This document shows, piece after piece, positions 35,950 through 45,376 of a stretch of 64,000 nt of DNA. The stretch covers positions 1,182,652 to 1,246,651 of the forward strand of contig FJOG01000002.1 of NCBI GenBank assembly GCA_900073065.1, in the 5' to 3' direction. The notes beneath the pieces were generated by a model. It searched no databases, was not told where the DNA came from, and saw only the letters and a list, made by a program, of their open reading frames with translations. Origin of the DNA: Phialocephala subalpina. Taxonomy: Eukaryota; Ascomycota; Leotiomycetes; Helotiales; Mollisiaceae. Both the position numbers and the translations under genes were made by a program. The first letter of the stretch is position 1. The number at the start of each line of letters is the position of its first letter.

Positions 35950-37935
35950 TTACCTTCTACCCACTTCCGCATCATTATCTTCATCGTCATAATCTTCATC
36001 CTCTCCACTCCCATTCTCCTCATCGAATTCAGCGCTCTCTAAGCCCTCGCCTCGGATGCCGAAACTTGCGATCCAGCCCAGGAATGCGATGCCTCCGAAG
36101 ACTCCCCATGCTAATGCTTCGCCTTTGGGTTGTACGCTAGTGGCGATTGAGAAGAGACCTCCGGAGAGGAAGGGACCTGCTGCTCTGCCGGCTGCGGAGA
36201 GGGTTTGTGCGAGTCCGTTGAGGGTACCGAGGACGGAGTGGTTTGGTGCTGAGTTCGTGATCTGGGTAATGTTAGATTTATATATAGAAAATGAAAAGAA
36301 GAAGATTGAAAAGGGGGTGCGAGGCTCTTACCAGCAACAAAGCACTTGTCAGACCGCCCACGGCGGCAACGGTCTTGACCAATAACCCAAATCCCAACTC
36401 AACCCACAACCAGACTTTGCCTGTCCCTACGCCGAAGAGAGGTTTCGAGTCACTGTATCCAACCCATGGCATCATCATCATAGAGATGAAGAAGAGGAAT
36501 AGTCCTGCACGGTAGGTTGCCTTGTTGCCCATCTTCTCCTTCAGCTTTCCGAAGATGCCAACCTGGAAGACTATGGTGACGATGCCAGCAAAAGAAAGCG
36601 ACAAGCCGATTTCCTCGGGAGAAAGCTCACGACCTGTGGGCTGTGGCGAGGAAGCGAAAATAGGGTATAGAGAGTTATAAGAGATGTTCGAGAGCTGGAA
36701 AACGAGGTATGTACCGAGCAAGAGGATCGTGTCTCTATTCAGCACCTCCTTGCTGGTAAGCTGACTGCCGTTGTTGGTAAATATTTCGGGCATTGAAAGA
36801 AGGGATTGGCTCTCGCTCTCTTGATCTGAAGTCTCGTCGTCTGAACCGTCTGCTCCTCCATCTACCCTATGCCTCGAGTCTCGGTGATGTCGATTCCGCA
36901 GATATGTAGGACGATGCGATCCGCCTGTAAACTGCCAAATCCAACTAAAGAGGTTTCCAACTCTCTCCTTGAGCGGTGGCAGATCCTTGGCTTCCTCCAA
37001 ACTCTCTTCCAACCAGAAAGCCGTGCAGATCAAATCAATGCCCAGTATCGTGGCCGAAAAGAGATTCGGTAGCAAGTATGGATACGGATTCTTCACCCCC
37101 TTCTTGAACGGATGATTTTTCATAACCAGCAATCCTCCTACAGCTGGCCCAGTGATCCCTCCAATCCCATATATGACCGGCAGATACACAAACGCCTTGC
37201 TCTGATTACTTCTATCCGTAATCTCTCCCAAACACGTACTTATAACTCCCTGGTTCCCATTCACCAACCCCATCAACGCCTGTACCAATACAGCCTGCCA
37301 CAACGTCCTGCAGAACCCAAATGCTAGGAAACACGCAGCAGTCAATGTAGTCCCCAACATTACAACTGGTTTCCTCCCAATGCGATCCGACAACCACCCC
37401 CAAAAGAAATTCGTCGCGAATTGTGCCAGCGCAAAGCTCGAAGCTATCGTCCCAACATATAATCCTATTTGTCCAACATCGACTTCAGGGAATGTAGAAG
37501 TCATCTCAGGAAGGTAGGGCGATATCGAATTCAGCGCCGTTTGTTCGCACAGAGCGATAATGGCAAGCATCGCGAGCTGTTTCTTCGGGAGGGGGGAGTT
37601 GTGACAGTCGTGGTCTGCGTCGCCGCCATTGCTGGGGACATTGGTAGAACCGTCGAATCCGCTGGAGGCTGAGGGAGATATTGGAGGGCGTCCTCGAGAT
37701 TTTGGAGGGGGAGTTGGGAAAGTCTAATTAAGATTATTATTATTCTTCTTCTTCCTTTTTACATGCTTGTGAGTCAGAGACTATAGTAGCATGGCAGGGA
37801 TTGCTCTCTACAGATCGAACAATTCTAGAGTACAAATATGTTGTGGTGCAGTTGGGGACTTGCCTGATAGTGGGGCGTTGTTGAGGACTTTCGACGGTCC
37901 ATTCCTGGTGGCATTTCGAGGCTTTTGGAAGCCAT
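35950..37935 (-). CDS. Major facilitator superfamily transporter (DHA1-like)
   Basis: Exons on the minus strand: 37935-37864, 37723-36332, 36261-35950; 591 residues. A hydrophilic Pro/Ser-rich N-tail leads to LPKKQLAMLAII, then six helices with the MFS motif A-like GWLSDRIGRKPVV, a long charged central loop (HHRDSRHR, DDETSDQESESQ), six more helices, and an acidic C-tail (about 18 Asp/Glu in the last 35 residues). Known role of the group: proton-coupled export or uptake of small molecules; substrate not predictable. The largest exon alone lacks a plausible start: reading upstream from its first Met stays open with protein-like sequence for 51 codons and no ATG. A 24-codon first exon joined through a GCAAGT donor supplies one in phase. 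The last intron is ordinary GTAAGA/CAG. Confidence 0.88.
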
Positions 37936-38550
37936 TGCTGGGCCAGAGTTCAGAGGCTAGAAGTTCTGCGTGATATGGTAAGATTCAAAGCTACAAGAAG
38001 TCCTTGGGTGTGTTCGCAGGGTTCTGGGGAGGTCGTGTGCCACTGGGTAATCGCGGGGAGCTTTCGAAGGAGCGTCGGAATATCTAAGAATGATAGAAGA
38101 GTAGTCGAGGTCAGAAGAGATGCGTGACTCTTCCATGTAAGCAATATTCAGTCCATTGTCGATGGTGGGATAAATCTTGGTCGTGCAAAAAGCAAAATTT
38201 CGAGGTCTATCGTGATCAAACGCCGACTTCACCCATTTTCGGGCGATGATGTCGGTGCCACGCTTGCACTGAAGAGGAGGGCGGTAAAGGCGCCCGCCAC
38301 TAGGTTTTTCGAGGATGTCTCAGAAGACCCACTGACGTCCTAATTCTGCGATGTAAGGGATGTAGGTTATCAATTATTCTATGATATTTGAAAAGAGCAA
38401 TTGTGTCGAAAGAAATGCTGTCACATCAGGCAACGCTTTTAGGCACTGCAGATCTACCGCTGCGTCGACGACGCTTCCCAATCATATCGAAACCGAGCTC
38501 GTGTATTGGGGCAGCGAAGTCATGGGCTTATTATAATTGAGGTCTAAGCC
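37936..38550. other. Intergenic region, nothing recognised
   Basis: About 0.6 kb between the divergent MFS start and the duplicated fragment. Includes the MFS promoter. Confidence 0.5.
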
Positions 38551-38693
38551 ATGCAGAAGCCGTGCTTCGATGCTCTAGAGATTTTTGTCGGAGCAGCGAG
38601 AGAAAGAGGGACGTTGAAACATTTGGCAGTTCAGTGGTTACAAGCAAGTAGGTCGTTACAGGCGACGACGGGACCGGGTGGAATGTGGCATTT

Positions 38694-38943
38694 TCATCCT
38701 ATGTTGAGGGATTTGGGATTAGAACGGAATTCTGAGGGAGGGGACTTGTTGCTGTGGATTGGGAGGAGGCAGAAGAAGATGAACGGGAGACGGAGTATAT
38801 GGGTGCTGAATCGGAGCCTGGGGAGTGGAAGAGGGATGGAGTTGTGTTGCTGCCGTTGGGGAAGCTGAGAGGTATTGAGAAGGTGAGGATTGAGGGAACG
38901 GTGACGGAGAAGTGGGCGAGGTGGCTGGCGGATGCGATGATGG
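38694..38943 (+). repeat. 250-bp tandem duplication, copy 1
   Basis: From TCATCCTATGTTGAGGG to GATGCGATGATGG; the next 250 bases repeat it exactly by eye. Confidence 0.95.
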
Positions 38944-39193
38944 TCATCCTATGTTGAGGGATTTGGGATTAGAACGGAATTCTGAGGGAGGGGACTTGTT
39001 GCTGTGGATTGGGAGGAGGCAGAAGAAGATGAACGGGAGACGGAGTATATGGGTGCTGAATCGGAGCCTGGGGAGTGGAAGAGGGATGGAGTTGTGTTGC
39101 TGCCGTTGGGGAAGCTGAGAGGTATTGAGAAGGTGAGGATTGAGGGAACGGTGACGGAGAAGTGGGCGAGGTGGCTGGCGGATGCGATGATGG
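38944..39193 (+). repeat. 250-bp tandem duplication, copy 2
   Basis: Directly follows copy 1 with no spacer and no difference found. After it the sequence continues GAGTCAAGC, unlike the junction inside the array. Confidence 0.95.
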
Positions 39194-39216
39194 GAGTCAA
39201 GCTCGCGGTTCCATGA

Positions 39217-39588
39217 CTCCAAGTCGGAGTGAAGCCAAATTGAGGCCATGTAGGCCAGCCAGAAGACCCTCTTCCAAGTTCCATCCAATGCTCTTAATTT
39301 TGTTTTCCGATTTTGCTGTTAATGCTTCTCGCACTTTGATATAGCTGTTCCAAATCAAATAGTTTGCTCTCGTCTCAGCCTCGAGCTTTGGATGCCTCGA
39401 AGATTTTCTGTCTCCCTATCGAAACGTCTTGGAAGATCAGGACGCTTGATCAGCTCAATCCATTGTGCTCCCAATTCTGTTTGGGAGTTATCTCAAATGA
39501 CAGCAGTCAAAGTTTTGACAAGTGTAAGAGTCTACTGATGAGAATGAGAAGAAAATTTGAAGTGTGATGCTAATATTTCGGTTTGATT
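39217..39588. other. Intergenic region, nothing recognised
   Basis: Short convergent gap between the duplicated fragment and the membrane protein gene. Confidence 0.5.
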
Positions 39589-41523
39589 CTAAATCCAGTC
39601 AGGTCCCCTGACTTTCTTGTTCGTGCCTTCAAGCAACTCTATTATCGGTGTCTGACGAGGAGCATTCCCACTCGTCGATCTCGGGGCGATTCCTAAAACC
39701 AATGAACTATTCTCCTTTTCGAACCTGACCTTCGTCCGTCCTGCCAATTTGCCCTGGGTGTCTAATATTGACTCGATACCCCGCCTTTCCTTCGTAAACT
39801 CCTGTGCACCTTTAGACGTGCTAACAATCAAGTTTCTAATATCCATATAATCCCATGCACCCAGCCCATGCCACCCTCTAGTCCGTATCCCCTCCTCCAA
39901 AATAATCAACAAAACGATACAATTGAGCACTATCTCAGCATAAACATAAACCTTCTGACCAATTTGCATCGAGAGCACATTCACCGTAGCCTCAGCCACC
40001 AAACTCTGATTCCCAACCATCAACTGTGCGCTCGCGTATTGCCCTAAAATATCGTCCAACATTGCCGCCACCGAGTTCTTTAGTCCTGCCAGAGTGGCAT
40101 TCTCTGATGAGACAGCATCTTGAGATACTATGTAATCTCCCACACTGGCCATAAAAGAATTCCCAAGCAAGGATTGGTACAAATTCGTCTGATCATTCGA
40201 GATCAGCTCCATCTGACGGATTGTCGTGTGTATAATGTTGCCGGTAGGATCAATATCCGGTGCAGCTGATATAGGAACAACAGTCAAATTGCCAGCAGAT
40301 GTATGCACTGTAACATTGAATATGGTAGGGACGAAATTAACAGAGCACTGAGTTTGGTTCAAGGATCGGTAGTCCTGCCCAGCGGCGATACCTAGGTATT
40401 GCGTTCCATTCGTCTGGATGTAGGAAACTCCAATTGCGACAATGGCGGGACCATCTCCGCGTCCGAAATACGTCGAGACCTCTTTCTGACCGTTGCTGTT
40501 TGGTAGAGGTCCTATGGCTTCCCATACAATAAGATTGTTTTGAGGCTGTAGCACAAACAGACTGCTGGTGTTGTAGATACAACTGACATCAACATTATAC
40601 CCCGCCTCTTGATAGGAATATCCAGTCGTGAATGCGTTGTCGGTGATCCCATCGTCTGTGAGCCCGGCTGAAGAGCCAACACCATACGAGCGTCCGCTGT
40701 AGATAAGGCCAGAGTTATCCAACTTGTTATGTCGACGCGGACTTCCATCAACCGTCGTTGCCGAAGCAGCAGTGGAGAGCAAAGCACCCTCAAATGTAAT
40801 CCCAACACTGTATGAAAACACCCCTTTCGTATTTCTCACCTCCGATTTCTCTCCCGCATTCCCAAATTCAGAAGGATATTCCTTGATCATGGAGATATTG
40901 GAATACGAAGGAACTTTCACGAACCCGAGCTGCGAAGTCTCCACACTGATAGGCGTCAACGCTCCGGCCCAAATCGCCGCAGGATTGAGCCCGATAGAAA
41001 GGAATAACAGTAATAGTATTAGTTTCTTGGGGGGCAAGTCCCAGCCAAGTCCACGAGAACATAGAAGTGACCAGAAGCGGAGGTCATCTAGAGACGCGTT
41101 CCTACGGCTGAGATGCAACCTTGTCGCTCGATTGATCACCGCACAGATGGGCGCGAATTGGAGAAATCCGAGGATGCCGGCAAGTACTTGGACGAGAATT
41201 TGCGTCGTTGCTCGATTTTGGGTGACGAAATTTTGATACTTGGCGGGCAGGACCCAGCCGCTGATATGGCATGCGAGGAGGAGGGCACTTATGAGCAGTG
41301 TGATCATCAGACCGGCGAATACCCAGTGTTCTCGAAAGCGGTTCGTGAGAGGGTCGGATCTCTCGATCGGATATACTTCTTGTATTGATGGGGGATCATC
41401 TCGTTTAGTGGATGTTTTGGAATCGATTCGATATGTCGGAGGGTTTTGAGGTATTCGAGATTGCTTTTGATGTAGGAGCAGTGACTGTTGGGTATCGTCT
41501 GCCATGAATTCGATCGTTGACAT
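39589..41523 (-). CDS. Uncharacterised multi-pass membrane protein with large ectodomain
   Basis: Intronless, 644 residues from the ATG at 41523. Helices at about 67-89, 106-129 and 167-190, then roughly 330 residues rich in Ser/Thr/Asn with many N-x-S/T sites (NQTQ, NVTV, NATL), a last helix at about 524-544 and a 98-residue basic cytosolic tail. This three-helix, large ectodomain, one-helix layout is common among unnamed fungal plasma-membrane proteins. I assign no activity. Start: the frame has further in-phase ATGs at 41505 (MADDTQ) and 41622; the last would add 33 residues translated through a 15-bp tandem repeat, which I think is leader sequence. Context at 41523 is mediocre, so the start is uncertain by 6 to 33 residues. 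Confidence 0.8.
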   Translation of the reverse strand: MSTIEFMADDTQQSLLLHQKQSRIPQNPPTYRIDSKTSTKRDDPPSIQEVYPIERSDPLTNRFREHWVFAGLMITLLISALLLACHISGWVLPAKYQNFVTQNRATTQILVQVLAGILGFLQFAPICAVINRATRLHLSRRNASLDDLRFWSLLCSRGLGWDLPPKKLILLLLFLSIGLNPAAIWAGALTPISVETSQLGFVKVPSYSNISMIKEYPSEFGNAGEKSEVRNTKGVFSYSVGITFEGALLSTAASATTVDGSPRRHNKLDNSGLIYSGRSYGVGSSAGLTDDGITDNAFTTGYSYQEAGYNVDVSCIYNTSSLFVLQPQNNLIVWEAIGPLPNSNGQKEVSTYFGRGDGPAIVAIGVSYIQTNGTQYLGIAAGQDYRSLNQTQCSVNFVPTIFNVTVHTSAGNLTVVPISAAPDIDPTGNIIHTTIRQMELISNDQTNLYQSLLGNSFMASVGDYIVSQDAVSSENATLAGLKNSVAAMLDDILGQYASAQLMVGNQSLVAEATVNVLSMQIGQKVYVYAEIVLNCIVLLIILEEGIRTRGWHGLGAWDYMDIRNLIVSTSKGAQEFTKERRGIESILDTQGKLAGRTKVRFEKENSSLVLGIAPRSTSGNAPRQTPIIELLEGTNKKVRGPDWI

Positions 41524-41527
41524 GTGA

Positions 41528-41585
41528 TAGAAATTGAAGTGGTAGAAATTGAAATGACAAAAATTGAAGCGATAGAAATTGCAGG
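41528..41585. repeat. 15-bp minisatellite, about four units
   Basis: Units spaced exactly 15 bp, each built round (A)AATTGAA followed by a variable half. It lies immediately upstream of the chosen start of the membrane protein; read in that frame it would encode FNFYH-like repeats. Confidence 0.9.
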
Positions 41586-41623
41586 GACACAGAATCAAAC
41601 TTATCCTTAACTTCAAACACATG

Positions 41624-42160
41624 AAGGACAAGAATGAAGATAAATGTTGGACGATGTTGGAACTATTGGTCTAGCCAATCAGTGACAGCCATGCAATGCA
41701 TCTGCCTATTTTGAGACTGGACAAAAAGCAGTGTGAAACGGGGAAGCGCCAGCCTTGTGGAACGTTGGATGCACTCACAGGTTACTGCCTTGATATGCAG
41801 CATATGTTGCGCCATGTCCGCCGTCTGCACCAGCCCTCAGCTTCGTTTTCCGCGAAAACGAAACGAAGGCCCAAGACTTCATTAAGCTGTCCAGGACAGC
41901 TTCACGCTCTCTTACTGAGCAGAAATCTAACACCATATCTCCCCTACCGATCACGCATCAGCCCTTACCAACTCGACCCCGGCCTCTTCCAGCAGCTTCC
42001 TTCCGCTCGAAGTGGAACGAGAATACGATGAGATGATATTTTGTAATCGAGATTTTTTACATCTTAACTTATTATCAGGCAAATGAAATCACCCTTTTAG
42101 GCTTTTGGTGAGGGCTAGATGCCAAGGGTGCTAACCACCCTTGAATCAAATTAGCGACTT
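41624..42160. other. Intergenic region before AT-rich block
   Basis: Promoter side of the membrane protein gene. Includes a small hairpin, AAGGGTG (42124-42130) with CACCCTT (42136-42142), at the edge of the AT-rich block. Confidence 0.5.
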
Positions 42161-42655
42161 TAATTCTATTGTAATTAAATTGCGATTCCAATTTTATTTA
42201 TAATTATATGTATATTAATACAAAAAAAAACTTTTATAATTAAAGAATAAAATAAAAGCAATTAAATTGTATTTTTGTATATATTATTCAAGTAATTTGA
42301 ATTAATAAAATTTATATAATTAATTATATTAATAATAAATATATATTTTTATATTTTTATAATTTATTATTAAATAGTTTCAAATCAAAACAAGAATTAC
42401 TCAAGTTATATTATATATAATCTTTATTAATTTATTTTAAAAAGGATAAATGAAATAATATTAAATTCTTTAATATATTTCTAATTTAATTATATAATTG
42501 AATTAAATTTAATCGAGAATAAAAATATTAATTTAAATACTAATATATTAGAAAAATTATACCGTAGTTTATATTTGATCTTTAAAATTCTCTTTAAATA
42601 TTCTCAAAAGTTTTCAAATATAAGCGTGAATATAAACTTTTATTAATAATAGCTA
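42161..42655. repeat. AT-rich block, probable decayed repeat
   Basis: Nearly pure A/T sequence of about 500 bp with almost no C or G, beginning and ending abruptly. It stops about 26 bp from the F-box stop codon. This is the usual look of heavily RIP-mutated repeats or AT isochore DNA in ascomycetes; the original element cannot be recognised. Confidence 0.75.
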
Positions 42656-42681
42656 AGAAAGAATAATTCAAGCTATCCAGC

Positions 42682-44042
42682 TTAAAGCTTCATATTCTGC
42701 ACAATCTTCCATATACGACGACGATTGATGAGACCAATGGAGCCGGGAACCCAGTCTCCCTTGCATTTCAGGTTCATGTTCTCCAAGCGGGCCTGCCACT
42801 CAGCCGTATAGCCCTTCGACAGCTCGAGATCTGGCTCATTAAAGTAGTCTCTCATCAACGATTTTGCGAGCCGATTCCAGTCCCAGGCTTTGTTCGCCAT
42901 TCCTTCGTCTTCCTCTAGTGCTAACTGACGGCACTGATCGTAATCGAGATCCCAGAGATAACCCACCAGACGACCGGAAAGTATCTGCTCCCGCCAGAAC
43001 TTTTGCCCGATAGGGAGGCGTGCGGCAAGAGTTTTGCTACAGCGACGGAGGTAGATAATCGAACTTGTTTGTAAGAAGGATGTGATGTGGTCTAAAACTT
43101 CAGTTGGGAGCTCCTCCAAAAAGGGAGTAGGTGAATGCTGGGACGTGATTCTAGTGTGGGAAAATAGAGCGGTTTCCTGCGTTGCGGAGTGTGACTCTCG
43201 GGGAAGGGGGTTGAGGCGGGACAGGATATCAGATGTGAGCGTAGGAATCTTGATTGGATCTGCACAGAGCCACTGAGACAGGTTATTTCAATCAATTTTG
43301 AGCTCCTCTACGGTAGGGTTTTGAATACTCACCTCCCATTGATCCTCGCTTTCCCACTCTTGACTCCAAAATTGGCGTGCACCGTAGTAGCCGTGCTCCC
43401 ATTCAAGGCCTTGCAATCCGAATGCAGCAGCTGTTTCGGGGCTCATGGTTTCCGTTGCTACACTGTTGCGCTCATGCTGTTGACAGAGCACTTTGTAGAA
43501 GTCTTCCATTGTCATTACGGACGAAGCGGAAGGCGTCTGGTGCTTGCGCCAACTTAGGGCGTGTTGAATAATGCTCAAGCAGGCGGTATGGATAGGGAAA
43601 AGAACGGTTCCTATTTCATCGGCCTCGTAGACTTGCCATGGGCCATATCCAGAGCCTAACCGCCATGCATTGCTTACGCCATTGGTATCCTCGATATCAA
43701 CATACGGTCCATTTCCCGCAGGGATCGATCCAAGTGCAGAGATATTGAAATTTAGCTCGGAGGTTCCATGGCTTATACGAACACTTAATTTTAGCCAGAA
43801 AGCTGAAATCTGGACTGGGAGAAGCGCATTACCTAAAATTTGTTTTGCCAATGACGCGGAACTCCTTGAGCCACTGAAAAATAGTGTTAATGGAAATGGA
43901 TTCACATCGCAAGAGAGCGGGGTCGGAGGAGCAAGAGACCATGACTTACTTTAGTGCCCTCTTTGGGAAGGGCATCCGGATCATATTCAACGCCTTGCAA
44001 CGGACAGCCACAGATGGCGCAGAAAATTTCAACTAAGCCCAT
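42682..44042 (-). CDS. F-box domain protein
   Basis: Exons on the minus strand: 44042-43950, 43873-43833, 43771-43333, 43272-42682; 387 residues. It starts MGLVEIFCAICGCPLQG, the C-x2-C-x-C opening common to a large group of fungal F-box proteins, followed by WLKEFRVIG and the ADEIGTVLFPIHTACLSI block. The F-box itself is at about 243-285 (LEELPTEVLDHITSFLQTSS...). Known role of the domain: binding Skp1 in SCF ubiquitin ligases, with the remainder choosing the substrate; the substrate is unknown. The second intron uses an AAG acceptor, the weakest join in the model. The 3' end abuts an AT-rich block, so the polyadenylation region is probably inside it. Confidence 0.85.
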
Positions 44043-45376
44043 ACTGCGATGGATTGGCTGCGGGGTGATGTTCGACGAAGGAAAGGAAAGCTGTCACCTG
44101 TTACCAGGACTTTATTAAAAAGACCGGACCTCGTGGGTACCCTCCCAATATCCCACACGATGATTCTTGGTACTCGCAACTGGGATCCCTGGTTGTTTCG
44201 GTCGCACAGAACGGGTCTCCCTTCGCGAAGTCGCACTGTATCAATCCGAAGCCGAGAAAGTTTACCTCCCCCAACGCAGCACACATACATAGCCCTATAT
44301 TCTGTATCGACTATGCGACACACGGGCACACAGCACTGCATTCGCGTCGAATGTTCAGGGGCGGCGGTTATGCACGAATAAAATGAATAGAAGGGCGCGA
44401 TTGAAATGACATCACGTTAACGCACTAGTCTGCGCCACCTCTTGATGGAGAATAAGGTTACAGTAGTCTCGCCAAGGCCTGCACTGCAAGCGGCGTTTGA
44501 TTGATCGCACCCGAATTAAGGTTAAGCTAGCGTGGAACGAGTACTTCTAACTTTCCCCCAAACTTTGTTCGGTCTGACACGCGCTTAGACAGCCTCAATA
44601 ATTATCAGCATATGTTTTGTGCATGTTTGTCATTCCCGTTCATCTCGCTTGCGCCATCCTTCAGGTCCAAATCCACGGAGCGGGGATCCTCTGCCTCCTT
44701 CACCTATCTCTTCGTCCGTCAAATGAACTGTGGCAGTACAGATGGGACGTGCACAGTCAAGCGTGAGAGTGCTTCAGGCCTTGATCACTGGATTTCAGCG
44801 ACCTCTACTCCAGTTTCAGGGCACTGATCACTAGACTTTAGGCTTCAATTCCCTGAAATACAGCGCCTCATGTACCACCTGGTTTCATAAGTGCTCGATC
44901 CCTGTAATAAAAGCCGTTCGACGCACGAAGAGATAAGCAGGGCAAGCGAGAACGAAGGCATGTTATGCGATCTAATCTATGGGCCGACGCTAACTTACCA
45001 CGGATCTTGAACATGGCTGGCCGACACTCGTATACATCTGTCTCGGCGGAAAGCACCAAACCACGAAGGTGTTGTGGAAATGTGTTCCATATGAACTCTA
45101 ATCTCTGAATTAGTTGAGCAGCTCGAGAATTATGGCAGGCAAAATATTGAAACACGTCCGGCATTGTCGGAAATCCAAACCCAGCATTGTAACGAACGTG
45201 GAGGTCTCACCGGTTTAAAGGTGCCGGTTCGATTATATAAATTGGTTTTCCTTGATCAGTCAAGATATTTCCTCGCAGCTTTTCACCAGACCCTAAGTTT
45301 TAGTGGTCTTTACTCCCTCTATTCTTGCTTATCCAGCTGGGTCACTCGCCTGCCGTACTCTCATTTCTTCTTCGCC
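44043..45376. other. Divergent promoter region
   Basis: About 1.3 kb between the divergent F-box and secreted Ser/Thr-rich genes. The frame of the latter stays open upstream to 45164 but without an ATG. TATATAAATTGG near 45234 could be a TATA element for the + strand gene. Confidence 0.45.

Larger units (their letters stand above)
38551..39216 (+). pseudogene. Frameshifted gene fragment carrying a 250-bp tandem duplication
   Basis: From the ATG at 38551 a protein-like frame runs to GGDLLL near 38755, where sense moves to the +1 frame (DWEEAEEDERETEYMG ... VVLLPLGKLRGIEKVRI ... KWARWLADAMM). A loss of one base at CTGTGGAT explains this. The content resembles C-terminal parts of uncharacterised fungal proteins; no function is proposed. 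The segment with the frameshift is present twice, so the shift predates the duplication. Copy 1 stops at 38957; copy 2 runs to 39216. N-terminal part appears missing. Confidence 0.55.
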
